Source: Lysobacter helvus
Lineage (GTDB): Bacteria; Pseudomonadota; Gammaproteobacteria; Xanthomonadales; Xanthomonadaceae
Direction: 5' to 3'
Assembly: GCF_018406645.1 (NCBI RefSeq)
Contig: NZ_AP024546.1
Coordinates: forward strand, 1,302,001-1,366,000
Length of the DNA stretch: 64,000 bases
The position numbers and the translations under genes are program-made. The notes beneath the pieces were generated by a model. That model saw only the letters and a list, made by a program, of their open reading frames with translations. It had not been told where the DNA came from and did no database searches. This document shows positions 39,775 through 49,255 of this stretch, piece after piece. How positions within the stretch are numbered: the first letter of the stretch is position 1; every line of letters begins with the position of its first letter.

Positions 39775-42700
39775 GCGCCACCATCCTCGACACCCCGCTG
39801 GATGCGCGCAGCTTCATCGAAGCCAGCGCCGGCACGGGCAAGACGTATGCGCTGGCGGGCTTGTTCGCGCGCGCCGTGATCGTGCAGCGCCTCGAGGTCC
39901 CGCAGATCCTCGCCGTCACCTACACCGTGGCCGCGACGCAGGAGCTGCACGAACGCGTCCGCCTGCGCCTGCAACGCGCCGCGCAACTCGCCGACGCCTG
40001 GCAGTCGGACGACGCGCCGCACCGCGAAGGCGACGACGCCGAAAGTGCCCTCCTCCGCGGCTTGCTGCATGCCGCGCTGCACGACGGCACCCGCGAATCC
40101 CTGTCGACATTGCGCCTGCGCCTGCGTCGCGCCGTGCGCGACCTCGACCTGGCCTCGATCACCACCATCCACGGCTTCTGCCAGCGCCTGTTGTCGGAAC
40201 ACGCCTTGCTCGCCGGCCAGCCGCTGCTGCCCACCGCCATCGAGCCCGACAACGCCGCGCAGCGCAGCCGCCTGGCGGTCGTGCTGTGGCGCGCGCACGC
40301 GCGCACCGCGGAAGGCGCGGCGTTCCTGCAACGCATGTTCACCGACGTCGACAGCCTGGCGAACGACCTGCGTGACCTGTTGTCTTCGGAACCCTTGCTG
40401 CCGCCGCCGCCCGCCGGCGATCCGCAGACCGCGCGCACGCAGGCGTGGCTCGCGTTGCGTCGTGCGTTCACGCACCACGGGGAGGCGGATCGCGCGTTGC
40501 TCGATGCGGCCGCCACGCAGGGGCTGTTGAGCAAGGCGAAGGACAAGCGCCTGCCGATCGAGACGCTGTGGCACTGGTTCTCGGTGCAGTCCGATGCGCC
40601 GCCGCAATCGCACGAAGACTTGCCGAAGCTCACGCGCGAAGGCCTGGGAAAGGCCTGCGTTCCGAGCAAGGCGCACCTCGCACCGACCCTCGCCCTGTCG
40701 GCGCACGTCGAACGCTTCCTCGAAACCGAACAAGGCTTCGACCTCATGCACCTGCACGCGTTGCGCGCCGACGCGCGCCGCGAAGACCAGGCGATGAAGC
40801 GCGAAGCCAACGTGCGCGGCTTCGACGACCTCGTCGACGCCGTGTTCGAAGCGACGGAAGACGACGTGGTCTTCCACGCGCTCGCCGAAGCCCTGCGCGC
40901 GCAATATCCCTTGGTGCTCGTCGACGAATTCCAGGACACCGATGCGCGGCAGTGGGCGATCTTCTCGCGCTTGTTCGGCGAAGGCGGCCTGTTGCTGGTC
41001 GGCGATCCCAAGCAGGCGATCTACCGTTTCCGCGGCGGCGACGTGCAGACGTACCTCGACGCGCGCGGCACCGCGCAACTTGCCGCGCCGCTCGACCGCA
41101 ACTTCCGTTCGCGCCCGTGCGTGCTCGCCGCGGTGAACCGCGTGTTCGCGCACGCCAGCGTCGACGCCGAACCGCTCGGCGAAGGCATCGCGTTCGCGCC
41201 CACGCAACCGGGCGACCGCGCGTGCGATCCGGATTTCTGCATCGATGGCACGCCGGCGCCGGCCCTGATCGTGCAGACGCACGTGGCCACCACCGGCGCG
41301 AAGTGGTCCGCGGGCGAATCGATCGAGCGCGCCGCGCGCAGCTGCGCCCTTGCCATCCGCGACCTGCTGCTGCTTGCGCGCGAAGGCCGCGCGACCCGCC
41401 GCGACGCGAACGTGCAGCGCCCCGTCGAGCCGCGCGACTGTGCCGTGCTGGTGCGCAGCCACAAGGAAGGCATCGCGATCCGCGACGCGCTCACGCACCT
41501 CGGCGTGCCCGCGGTCAGCGCCGGCCGCGGCAGCCTGTACGAAACCGACGAAGCGCAGCAGTTGCTTGCCTTGCTGCTCGCGCTGGCCGCGCCGGGCGAC
41601 GATCGCCGCCTGCGGGCCGTGCTCGCGATGCCGTTGTTCGGATACGACGCGGGCATGTTGCAGGCGCTCGAGGACGACGGCGAAGCGCAGCGCCGCTGGC
41701 AACAGGACCTCGCCGACTGGCGCCTGCGCTGGGAATCGCACGGCCCGCAACCGATGCTCGCCGATGTCGTCGCACGCGAAGCCGCGCGCCTGCTCGCGTT
41801 CGCCGACGGCGAGCGCCGCATCACGCACCTGCTGCAACTCGGCGAGCAATTGCAGGAAGCGCGCGCGCAACGCCTTGGTCCGCAAGGCCAGGTGGACTGG
41901 TTGCGTGCCGCCATCGCGCACGCCGACCGCGAAGACGAAACGCAGTGGCCCAACCTGGAATCCGATGCGAGCCGCGTGCAGATCCTCACGCTGCACAAGA
42001 GCAAGGGCCTGGAATTCCCGCTCGTGTTCCTGCCGTTCGCGGCGATCGGGCGCTCCCGCAACGACCGCGCGCGCGTCATGCAGTATCACGACGCCACCGG
42101 CCGCCGCGTGCGCCAATGGAAGACGCAGCAGCCGCAACCGGGTGCGCCGGCGTGGGACAAGGCGAAGGACGCGGCCCGGCGCGAGGATGCCGCCGAAGAC
42201 ATGCGCCTGCTGTACGTCGGCCTCACGCGCGCGCGCGATGCGCTGTGGCTGTGCACGGGGCCGTTCGCGTCGAACGCGCAATCCTCGTTGCATCGCCTGT
42301 TCGGCGGCGTGTTGCCGCACGCGGACGTGCAGCGCGACCTCGGCGGCAGCCTCGACCTGCGTGCGCCGCGCGACGAGGCGGACGACGACGCCCGCCTCCC
42401 GCCCGCGACACCCGGCGACATCCCGCCGCCGCGCGTGCCCGAACGCCGCCTGCGCCGCGACTGGTGGATCCACAGCTTCAGCCAGCTGCATCGCCAGCAT
42501 GCGCACGGTGCGCAGGCGTTGGCCGAAGAGTCGCCCGCCGACGACGAGCGCCCGCTCGTGGTGGTCGACGCGATCGATCCGGCGTTGCTGCGTTTTTCCG
42601 GCACGCGCTTCGGCAACGCGCTGCACCATGCGCTCGAACACGTCGACTTCGCCGCGTGGCGCGACGCGCAGGACGCACCCGCCGACCAGGTCGACATCCT

Positions 42701-43313
42701 GCGCGACGCGTTGCGCTCGCAGGACTATCCCGACACCGACCTCGACGCGGGCGTACGCGAACTCGCGCCCCTCGTCGCGCGCACCCTGAACGCCCCGCTC
42801 CCCGAAGGCGTGCGCCTGTGCGACGTCCCCGACGCCGACCGCATCGCCGAACTGGAATTCCACTTCACCCTCGCCGACGCCGATGCGCATGCCTTCCTGG
42901 CGTTGCTGCAGGCGCACGGGATTGCGCGCGGTCGCCGCGACTTCGGCGCGTGGCCGCGCTTGTCCGGCCTGATGACGGGCAAGATCGATCTCACGTATCG
43001 CGTCGACGGGCGCCTGTACGTCGTCGACTACAAGTCCAATCGCTTGCCTGCGTACGACACGCAGGCGCTGGCCGACGCCATGGGCGCCAGCGAGTACGAC
43101 CTGCAGGCCTTGCTGTACGTGGTCGCCGTGCATCGCTGGATGCGCTTGCGACGGGGCGCCGGGTATTCGATGGCGACGCATTTCGGCGGCGTGCGCTATC
43201 TGTTCTGCCGCGGGCTGGATGCGACGGACGCCGTCCCCGGCCTCGCCGTCCCGGAATTCCCCGCCGCGCTCGTCGAAGCCGTCGACGCGTTGCTGATCGG
43301 AGGCCACGCATGA
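39771..43313 (+). CDS. recB: exodeoxyribonuclease V beta subunit RecB
   Basis: The 1180-residue UvrD-type 3'-5' helicase and nuclease has Walker A in EASAGTGKT (about 17-25), FCQRLLSEHALL, the DEFQDTD motif, GDPKQAIYRFRGGD, LTLHKSKGLEFP and LLYVGLTRARD. The nuclease motif is seen as KIDL (about 1072) and VVDYKSN (about 1085-1091). It repairs double-strand breaks with RecC and RecD. The start is GTG at 39771, overlapping recC's TGA; its own end overlaps recD by ATGA. Confidence 0.97.
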   Translation: MSATILDTPLDARSFIEASAGTGKTYALAGLFARAVIVQRLEVPQILAVTYTVAATQELHERVRLRLQRAAQLADAWQSDDAPHREGDDAESALLRGLLHAALHDGTRESLSTLRLRLRRAVRDLDLASITTIHGFCQRLLSEHALLAGQPLLPTAIEPDNAAQRSRLAVVLWRAHARTAEGAAFLQRMFTDVDSLANDLRDLLSSEPLLPPPPAGDPQTARTQAWLALRRAFTHHGEADRALLDAAATQGLLSKAKDKRLPIETLWHWFSVQSDAPPQSHEDLPKLTREGLGKACVPSKAHLAPTLALSAHVERFLETEQGFDLMHLHALRADARREDQAMKREANVRGFDDLVDAVFEATEDDVVFHALAEALRAQYPLVLVDEFQDTDARQWAIFSRLFGEGGLLLVGDPKQAIYRFRGGDVQTYLDARGTAQLAAPLDRNFRSRPCVLAAVNRVFAHASVDAEPLGEGIAFAPTQPGDRACDPDFCIDGTPAPALIVQTHVATTGAKWSAGESIERAARSCALAIRDLLLLAREGRATRRDANVQRPVEPRDCAVLVRSHKEGIAIRDALTHLGVPAVSAGRGSLYETDEAQQLLALLLALAAPGDDRRLRAVLAMPLFGYDAGMLQALEDDGEAQRRWQQDLADWRLRWESHGPQPMLADVVAREAARLLAFADGERRITHLLQLGEQLQEARAQRLGPQGQVDWLRAAIAHADREDETQWPNLESDASRVQILTLHKSKGLEFPLVFLPFAAIGRSRNDRARVMQYHDATGRRVRQWKTQQPQPGAPAWDKAKDAARREDAAEDMRLLYVGLTRARDALWLCTGPFASNAQSSLHRLFGGVLPHADVQRDLGGSLDLRAPRDEADDDARLPPATPGDIPPPRVPERRLRRDWWIHSFSQLHRQHAHGAQALAEESPADDERPLVVVDAIDPALLRFSGTRFGNALHHALEHVDFAAWRDAQDAPADQVDILRDALRSQDYPDTDLDAGVRELAPLVARTLNAPLPEGVRLCDVPDADRIAELEFHFTLADADAHAFLALLQAHGIARGRRDFGAWPRLSGLMTGKIDLTYRVDGRLYVVDYKSNRLPAYDTQALADAMGASEYDLQALLYVVAVHRWMRLRRGAGYSMATHFGGVRYLFCRGLDATDAVPGLAVPEFPAALVEAVDALLIGGHA

Positions 43314-45100
43314 AGCGCACCGCCGACGACGCACCGCGCGCCTTCGATCGCGCCTTCGCCGATCTGCTGCGCCGTCGCGCGCCGGACACGCATCCGCGCG
43401 TGTTGCGCGCCGCCGAACAGGCCGCATTCGCGATCGCGGAAGGCCACGCCGGATTCGCGCTCGCGGATTCGGATGACGACGCCAGCACCCTGCGCGATGC
43501 ATTGCGCGCCTCGCCCTGGGTCGCGACGCCCGACGCGGATGCAGCCGCCGATCCCGCGATGCCGCTCGTCCTCGAAGGCGACCTGCTCTACCTGCGCCGC
43601 TATCGCGAATACGAACGCCGCCTCGCGCTGGGCCTGCGCCGCATCGCCGCGGCCGACATGCCCGACGACAGCGTCGACGCACTCGACCCCGTCTTCGCCC
43701 AACTGTTCCCGCCCGCCACGCGCGATCCGCAACAAGCCCGCGCCGCCGCGCTCGCATTGCGCCATCCGTTGCTGCTCGTCACCGGCGGGCCCGGCACGGG
43801 CAAGACCACCACCATCGCGCGCCTGCTGATCCTCGCGGTGGCGCAAGCGCGCGCCGCCGGACGTCCGGCACGCATCGCACTCGCTGCACCGACGGGGCGC
43901 GCCGCCGAACGCATGGCGCAAAGCCTACGCAGCGCCGTCGCCGCATTGCGCGAGGCAGGCGTCGACCCCGCGCTGTGCGATGCATTGCCGCTCGAAGCCG
44001 GCACGCTGCATCGCCTGCTCGGCACGATCCCGGAACGCCCGCGCTTCCGCCACGGCGCCGACCTCCCGCTCGCGTTCGACCTGGTCGTCGTCGACGAAGC
44101 CTCGATGGTCGATCTCCCGCTGATGTGCAAGCTCGTCGAAGCCGTGCCCGAAGGCGCGCGCCTGATCCTGCTCGGCGACCGCGACCAGTTGCCGTCGGTG
44201 GAAGCGGGCGACGTGTTGTCCGCGATCGCCGACGCCGCGACGCCGGTCGATGACATCGGTGGTGATGCGCTGGCGACGCTCGCCACGCGAATCCCCGCCG
44301 CCGCAGGCTTCGGCGGCATCCGCGTCGAACTCCGCCGTGCATGGCGCCAGTCCGATGCGCTCGAACTCGCGCCGCTCGCCACCGCCGTCCGCGACGGCGA
44401 CGCCGACACCGCGCTCGACCTGCTGCGCGGCAACGCGTTGCAAGGCGTGCACTTCCACGAAGACATCGACGATCCGTTGTCGCCCGCGTTGCGAGACAGC
44501 TTGCTGGCCCCCTGGCGCATGCTCGGCGCCGTCGATGCCACGTCGTCCGACGACATCGATGCCGCCCTCGCCCTCGCGCAGCACGCGCGCGTGCTCACCG
44601 CATTGCGCAACGGGCCGCAAGGCGCGGGCCCGCTCGGCGCGCGCATCGAAGAAGCGCTCGCGGGCGCGCAGCGCGCACCGTATTTCCACGGCCGCCTCAT
44701 CGCGATCACCGAAAACAGTTATCGCCACGGCCTGTTCAACGGCGACCTCGGCCTGTGCCTGCGCAGCGAAGACGGCACGGCGGTGTGGTTCCGCACCGCT
44801 GCGGGATTGCGTCCGTTCCATCCCGGTGCGTTGCCCGCGCATGCCGGCGCGTTCGCGATGACCGTGCACAAGGCGCAGGGTTCGGAGTTCGACACGGTGT
44901 GGCTGCAGTTGCCGAAGCAACCTGCGCGCACGCTCTCGCGCGAGTTGATCTACACCGCGATGACGCGCGCACGCACCACGCTGCACGTGTGCGCATCGGA
45001 AGCCGCATTGCGCGCTGCGCTGGCAGTGCGCGCACAACGCGTTTCGGGGCTTGCTGCGCGTTTGCGTCGCGTGAGTGACGATTTCGTTGCGATTCGCTGA
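43310..45100 (+). CDS. recD: exodeoxyribonuclease V alpha subunit RecD
   Basis: The 596-residue 5'-3' helicase has Walker A TGGPGTGKTTT (about 157-167), LAAPTGRAAERM, the DEASMVD motif, GDRDQLPSVEAGDVL, and the C-terminal AMTVHKAQGSEF and YTAMTRAR. Length is close to E. coli RecD (608). It begins in the recB stop (ATGA). The operon is recC-recB-recD with no ptrA between recC and recB. Confidence 0.97.
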   Translation: MKRTADDAPRAFDRAFADLLRRRAPDTHPRVLRAAEQAAFAIAEGHAGFALADSDDDASTLRDALRASPWVATPDADAAADPAMPLVLEGDLLYLRRYREYERRLALGLRRIAAADMPDDSVDALDPVFAQLFPPATRDPQQARAAALALRHPLLLVTGGPGTGKTTTIARLLILAVAQARAAGRPARIALAAPTGRAAERMAQSLRSAVAALREAGVDPALCDALPLEAGTLHRLLGTIPERPRFRHGADLPLAFDLVVVDEASMVDLPLMCKLVEAVPEGARLILLGDRDQLPSVEAGDVLSAIADAATPVDDIGGDALATLATRIPAAAGFGGIRVELRRAWRQSDALELAPLATAVRDGDADTALDLLRGNALQGVHFHEDIDDPLSPALRDSLLAPWRMLGAVDATSSDDIDAALALAQHARVLTALRNGPQGAGPLGARIEEALAGAQRAPYFHGRLIAITENSYRHGLFNGDLGLCLRSEDGTAVWFRTAAGLRPFHPGALPAHAGAFAMTVHKAQGSEFDTVWLQLPKQPARTLSRELIYTAMTRARTTLHVCASEAALRAALAVRAQRVSGLAARLRRVSDDFVAIR

Positions 45101-45250
45101 ACAGGCAAGCGCCCGCTTCGCGCAGTGATGTTGCCGATGATTCATGCAATCGCGTGCGCTCTTCACTGTCGCTCTACCAGCGCGTGCGCAACATCCGCCT
45201 TCGCCGCGTCGCTTGACGCGTCGTCCCCCAAAGAATCCAGGAGCTACACC

Positions 45251-45712
45251 ATGAGCGACATCAAGAAGGACCACAGCGTCGGTGAAGGTACGGGCGCAGT
45301 GACCGGTGCAGTGACCGGTGCCGCCGTTGGTTCGGCCGCGGGCCCGATCGGTACCGTGGTCGGTGCGATCGCCGGTGGCGTGCTCGGCGCGAAGGCTGGC
45401 GGCGCGGTGGCCGAAGCCGTCAACCCGACCGAATACAACGATCACTTCAAGAACACGTATCGCGAAACCCCGTACTACAACAGCAGCCGCGAGTGGAACG
45501 ACTACGAGCCGGCGTACAAGTACGGCTACGACACCTATGGCCAGTACAAGGGCCAGCGCTTCGAAGACGTCGAAAGCAACCTCGAAGCCGGTTGGGACAC
45601 CACGAAGGCCAACTCGCGCCTGGCGTGGAGCGAAGCCCGCGGCGCCGTGCGCGATGGTTGGCATCACATCGAACGCGCGATGCCGGGCGACGCCGACCGC
45701 GACGGTCGCTAA
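45251..45712 (+). CDS. glycine-zipper protein, paralogue A
   Basis: The 153-residue protein has an N-terminal glycine-zipper hydrophobic region (about 11-57; GAVTGAVTGAAVGSAAGPIG) and then a conserved hydrophilic half with YETPYYNS-type and YEPAYKYGYDTYGQY motifs, ending in an acidic tail. This resembles proteins found in many proteobacteria near stress genes, but I cannot name the function. The ATG at 45251 has AGGAG 8 bases upstream. A strong terminator follows at 45798. It is paralogous to the next gene. Confidence 0.8.
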   Translation: MSDIKKDHSVGEGTGAVTGAVTGAAVGSAAGPIGTVVGAIAGGVLGAKAGGAVAEAVNPTEYNDHFKNTYRETPYYNSSREWNDYEPAYKYGYDTYGQYKGQRFEDVESNLEAGWDTTKANSRLAWSEARGAVRDGWHHIERAMPGDADRDGR

Positions 45713-45797
45713 GCCCAGCAAGTGACAAGACTCGCGGTGGCCCCTTGCCCTCACCGGCACGGGGCGCCGCAAGACGAGCCGGCAGGGATCGCCGGAC

Positions 45798-45829
45798 GCA
45801 AAGGCCGCCTCGCGCGGCCTTTGCTTTTT
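45798..45829 (+). terminator. rho-independent terminator after paralogue A
   Basis: A perfect 11-bp stem (45798-45808 with 45814-45824, loop CTCGC) is followed by five T. It lies 86 bases after the stop of the 45251-45712 gene and 64 bases before the next start, separating the two paralogues into different transcription units. Confidence 0.88.
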
Positions 45830-45892
45830 CACGGCTTCACTCTGGTTGAACAGCCGCCGCCCTAGCGTGCGATCTCGACAGGAGGCCTGCCC

Positions 45893-46363
45893 ATGAGCAT
45901 CTTGAAGAAGGACCACATCGTCGGCACCGGCGGTGGTGCGCTGGCCGGCGGTGCAGCCGGAGCCGCGATCGGCACGGTGGTGGGCGGTCCGCCCGGCATG
46001 GCCATCGGCGGCGTGGTGGGCGTGGCGCTCGGCGCGATGGCGGGCGACCGCCTCTCCGAGGCACGCGATCGCCGCGAGAACCTCGGCCATTTCCAGCAGA
46101 TCTTCCAGTCGATGCCCTACTACCGGCACGGCCTGGACTGGACCGACTACGAGCCGGCCTATCGCTTCGGTCTCGAAAACTACGAACGCGCCGACGGCCA
46201 GTCCTTCGCCGACATGGAGTCGACGCTGCAAGGGGCCTGGGAAGCGAACGCGCGGTTCGGTTCGCGGTTGGGCTGGCTGGAAGCACGGCCCGCGGTCGAA
46301 CATGCATGGCGCTCGCTCGACGAAGCGCTGGGGCGTTCCGAACACCAGCCGCCACCGCGCTGA
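45893..46363 (+). CDS. glycine-zipper protein, paralogue B
   Basis: The 156-residue protein shares the architecture of the gene 180 bases upstream: [15 protein letters not shown] at the start, a glycine zipper (about 11-52; [19 protein letters not shown]), then [20 protein letters not shown] matching YYNSSREWNDYEPAYKYG of paralogue A. The C-terminal half is helical. Function is not known. The ATG at 45893 is preceded by AGGAGG at 45880-45885. It is followed 61 bases later by folE. Confidence 0.8.
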   Translation: MSILKKDHIVGTGGGALAGGAAGAAIGTVVGGPPGMAIGGVVGVALGAMAGDRLSEARDRRENLGHFQQIFQSMPYYRHGLDWTDYEPAYRFGLENYERADGQSFADMESTLQGAWEANARFGSRLGWLEARPAVEHAWRSLDEALGRSEHQPPPR

Positions 46364-46424
46364 ACATCGTCCTGGACACGCCTGCCCGTTACCATGGCGG
46401 CCCCCACGCAGGGCCGCCTTCCCG

Positions 46425-47021
46425 ATGAGCGACGACACCCGCAACGACGTCTCCCGCAAGCAAGCCGAGGAAGCCGTGCGCACGCTGCTGCGCTGGTCCG
46501 GCGAAGATCCCGCGCGCGAAGGCCTGCTCGACACGCCCAAGCGCGTGGTGAAGGCCTACGAAGACTGGTTCAGCGGCTACGCGCTCGATCCCGACGACTA
46601 CCTGCAGCGCACCTTCGAGGAAGTCGAGGGCTACGACGAACTCATCGTGCTGCGCGACATCCAGTTCGAAAGCCACTGCGAACACCACATGGCGCCGATC
46701 ATCGGCCGCGCGCACGTGGGCTACCTGCCCGACGGCAAGGTGGTGGGCATCAGCAAGCTCGCGCGCGTGGTCGAGGCGTATGCACGCCGCTTCCAGGTGC
46801 AGGAGAAGATGACGGCGCAGATCGCCGGCTGCATCCAGCGCGCGCTGCATCCGCTGGGCGTGGGCGTGGTGATCGAAGCGGCGCACGAATGCATGACCAC
46901 GCGCGGCGTGCACAAGCGCGGCGTGAGCATGGTGACGTCCACGATGCTCGGCACGTTCCGCGAAGACGCGCGCACGCGTTCGGAATTCCTCAAGTTCATC
47001 TCGGTCGGCCAGAACCGCTGA
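46425..47021 (+). CDS. folE: GTP cyclohydrolase I FolE
   Basis: The 198-residue enzyme converts GTP to 7,8-dihydroneopterin triphosphate, opening folate and pterin synthesis. The zinc ligands are Cys85 and His88 in SHCEHHMAP and Cys156 in HECMTTRGV. Length and sequence fit FolE type I-A. The start at 46425 is used because it begins the conserved [20 protein letters not shown]. Its TGA shares its last base with the next start. Confidence 0.97.
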   Translation: MSDDTRNDVSRKQAEEAVRTLLRWSGEDPAREGLLDTPKRVVKAYEDWFSGYALDPDDYLQRTFEEVEGYDELIVLRDIQFESHCEHHMAPIIGRAHVGYLPDGKVVGISKLARVVEAYARRFQVQEKMTAQIAGCIQRALHPLGVGVVIEAAHECMTTRGVHKRGVSMVTSTMLGTFREDARTRSEFLKFISVGQNR

Positions 47022-47983
47022 TGGCCGAAGCCGCCGCGCCGCTCGATTGCCTGGTGATCGGCGCGGGCCCCGCGGGCCTCACGGCAGCGACCTACCTCAC
47101 GCGTTTCCATCGCCGCAGCCTCGTGGTCGACGCCGGGCGCAGCCGCGCGCGCTGGATCCCGAAGAGCCACAACTGCCCGGGCTTCCCGTTCGGCGTGGCC
47201 GGCACGGAACTGCTCGACAAGTTGCGTTCGCAGGCGCAGGGCTACGGCGCGGAGATCGTGTCCGGCTGCATCGCGAAGCTGGAACGCGACGCGGTAACGG
47301 GCGTGTTCACCGCCATCGCCGAAGACGGCACGCGCTGGGAAGCCACCTGCGTGATCCTCGCCACCGGCATCGTGGACAAGATGCCGGCGATGCCGGGCCT
47401 GGAAGAGGCCATCGCCAACAACGTCGTGCGCATGTGCGCGGTGTGCGATGCGTACGAAGCCAGCGACGACCACATCGCGGTGTACGCGCCGGTGGACGAA
47501 GCGATCCGGCACGCCGTGTTCCTGCGCACGTTCTCGCGCAGCGTGGCGGCGGTGCGCTCGGAACCCGGCGAACCCGATCCCGAACTCGCCGCACTCGCGC
47601 GCGAGGCCAAGGTCGCGGTGCTGCCCGTCGCGAAGAGCCTCGAACACGACGGCCGCTGCTGCGTCTTCAAGCTGGAAGACGACAGCGCGCATCGATTCGA
47701 CACCGTGTATCCGGTGCTGGGCGGCGACGGTCAATCGAAACTCGGCGCCGCGCTGGGGGCGACGGTCGACGGGAACGGCGAAATCGAAACGGACGATCGC
47801 CAGCAGACGAGCGTCGACGGGTTGTACGCGATCGGCGACGTGGTGACGGGGCTCAACCAGATCAGCGTCGCGGTGGGCCACGCCGCGGTCGCGGCGACGG
47901 CGATCCACAATCGCCTGCCGCGCAACTTCCGCGAGGATCCGGAAGCGCAACCGGAGACGGCGGCGGAGCTGCCGTCTCCGTAA
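47021..47983 (+). CDS. thioredoxin-reductase-like FAD protein lacking the NADPH site
   Basis: The 320-residue protein matches thioredoxin reductases in its FAD half (GAGPAGL from residue 14, ILATGIVDKMP, GLYAIGDVVTGLNQISVAVGHAA) and has a redox CxxC (Cys139-Cys142, MCAVCDAYE). In the NAD(P) domain the usual GGGxSAxEEA loop is IAVYAPVDEAIRHAVFL, with no glycines, and the usual HRRxxxR is RSEPGEP, so NADPH binding is unlikely by sequence. The electron donor is therefore unclear. It overlaps folE by one base. Confidence 0.8.
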   Translation: MAEAAAPLDCLVIGAGPAGLTAATYLTRFHRRSLVVDAGRSRARWIPKSHNCPGFPFGVAGTELLDKLRSQAQGYGAEIVSGCIAKLERDAVTGVFTAIAEDGTRWEATCVILATGIVDKMPAMPGLEEAIANNVVRMCAVCDAYEASDDHIAVYAPVDEAIRHAVFLRTFSRSVAAVRSEPGEPDPELAALAREAKVAVLPVAKSLEHDGRCCVFKLEDDSAHRFDTVYPVLGGDGQSKLGAALGATVDGNGEIETDDRQQTSVDGLYAIGDVVTGLNQISVAVGHAAVAATAIHNRLPRNFREDPEAQPETAAELPSP

Positions 47984-47989
47984 CGGCAC

Positions 47990-48418
47990 TCAGTGCTGCG
48001 TGATCCGCCCCCGCGGCTTCGGGCCGCGCGGTTCGTTCTGGATCATCGGGTCGCACGGGATCGTGGCGCCCCCGGCCTGCGCATCGGCCACGACGATCGC
48101 GTAGTCCGCGTCTTCCGCCTGCGTGTTGGCATCCATGATCACGCCGGACGCGTCGTCCCCCTGCGCCCAGCTCAGCTGGTGGTAGGGATCGTCGGTGAAG
48201 TGCACGTGGTCGATGGTGTAGCGCTGGTCCTTGTCGACGTGCACGTCGATCAGCGCCGGCCCATCGCCCACCTTGGTCTTCAACCCGCCCTTGTCCTGGT
48301 AACCGCCCGAGTACTTGAAGCTGTACATCAGGCCGTTGGACGCGATGACCTGCTGCCAGCCATTGCCGCTCGAGGCGCCGGGCTTGACCTTCAGGGTGAC
48401 GTGCTCGTGCTTGGACAT
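47990..48418 (-). CDS. DP-EP-type small beta-rich protein, copy 1
   Basis: The 142-residue protein has VTLKVKPGASSGNGW, VYSFKYSGGYQDKGGLKTKVGDG-like strands and ends with IPCDPMIQNEPRGPKP. No signal peptide or membrane segment is seen. It resembles the next two genes closely, and I recall 'DP-EP family' as the name for proteins with this DPxIxNEP tail; that label is from memory. Function is unknown. The start at 48418 has GAGGAG about 12 bases upstream. It is the last gene of the TIR operon. Confidence 0.7.
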   Translation of the reverse strand: MSKHEHVTLKVKPGASSGNGWQQVIASNGLMYSFKYSGGYQDKGGLKTKVGDGPALIDVHVDKDQRYTIDHVHFTDDPYHQLSWAQGDDASGVIMDANTQAEDADYAIVVADAQAGGATIPCDPMIQNEPRGPKPRGRITQH

Positions 48419-48429
48419 GGTCGTGCTCC

Positions 48430-48858
48430 TCATTGGTGCACGATGCGGGGCATCGGGCCGCGGGGCTCGTTCTGGATCATGGGGTCGCAGTAGATCGTCG
48501 CGCCGTTGGCTTGCCCGTCGACGACCACGGTGACGTAGTCGCAGTTCTCCGCGACCGAATTCGCGTCGGTGATCGTGCCCGCGGACTGGCTGCCCGACGT
48601 GGGCGACCAGGACAACTGGTGCTGGGTGTCGTTGACGAAGTTCACGCCGAAGAGGGAATAGCGGTTGTCGGTGTCCACGCTGAGGGCAATCGTTGCCTGG
48701 CCGTCGCCCACCTTCGTCTTCAGGCCGCCGTTGTCGTTCTGGCCGCCGGAATACTTGAAGCTGTAGGGCTGCCCGTTGGAACCGGTGGTGTTGGTCCACC
48801 CGTTGCCGTTGCTGTTGCCCGGCTTGACCTTCAGGGTGACGGTTTCGTTCTTCGACAT
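48430..48858 (-). CDS. DP-EP-type small beta-rich protein, copy 2
   Basis: The 142-residue protein is the closest paralogue of copy 1: it shares VTLKVKPGNSNGNGW, YSFKYSGGQNDNGGLKTKVGDG (in part), LSWSP and ends YCDPMIQNEPRGPMP. It is likely a beta-sandwich by its alternating pattern. The 11-base gap to copy 1 and 32-base gap to copy 3 suggest one transcript. Function is unknown. The start at 48858 is preceded by a GGAGCG-like site. Confidence 0.7.
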   Translation of the reverse strand: MSKNETVTLKVKPGNSNGNGWTNTTGSNGQPYSFKYSGGQNDNGGLKTKVGDGQATIALSVDTDNRYSLFGVNFVNDTQHQLSWSPTSGSQSAGTITDANSVAENCDYVTVVVDGQANGATIYCDPMIQNEPRGPMPRIVHQ

Positions 48859-48890
48859 GGCGACGCTCCTGCTGAGGGGGAACCGCTTCG

Positions 48891-49244
48891 TTATCCACGC
48901 GGTTCGTTGTGGATCATGGGATCGCAACGCACGATCTGCCCCCTCGGATCGCGCACGACCACGCTGTACTTCACATCCATCCCGCTGGTGTTGGCGTTGT
49001 GGATGATCACGGCCGAATCCCCGTCCGGTTTCCAGCTCAGCTGGCCGTCCGGGTTGTCGTCGAACTCGACGTTCTCGACTTTCCATCGGTTGCCGACGAC
49101 ATCGATGCGGAACTCGACATGGCCGTCGTCCTTGCCGGCGTGCAGGTTGCCCTGGTCGTCGTGGCCGCCGAAATACTTGTAGCTGCCGTTGTCGTCGACG
49201 CGCAGCTTGGTCGTGCGCAGCTTGGCGTGGTCATCGGTTTGCAT
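48891..49244 (-). CDS. DP-EP-type small protein, copy 3 (divergent)
   Basis: The 117-residue protein is shorter and more divergent than copies 1 and 2 but keeps the central KYFGGHDDQGN, LSWKPDGDSAVI and the ending RCDPMIHNEPRG. It is the first small gene after the TIR-TPR gene, with an 11-base gap. Function is unknown; the ending suggests it shares a partner or fold with the other two. Confidence 0.68.
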   Translation of the reverse strand: MQTDDHAKLRTTKLRVDDNGSYKYFGGHDDQGNLHAGKDDGHVEFRIDVVGNRWKVENVEFDDNPDGQLSWKPDGDSAVIIHNANTSGMDVKYSVVVRDPRGQIVRCDPMIHNEPRG

Positions 49245-49255
49245 GGCTCTGTTCC

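Noticed and set aside
39669-43757. Very long open frame on the minus strand opposite recB (and a similar one opposite recC)
   Set aside because: High GC and the codon bias of recB/recC leave the opposite strand open; the translated product is Arg/Ala/Gly-rich with no family match, while the plus strand encodes well-known RecBCD subunits.
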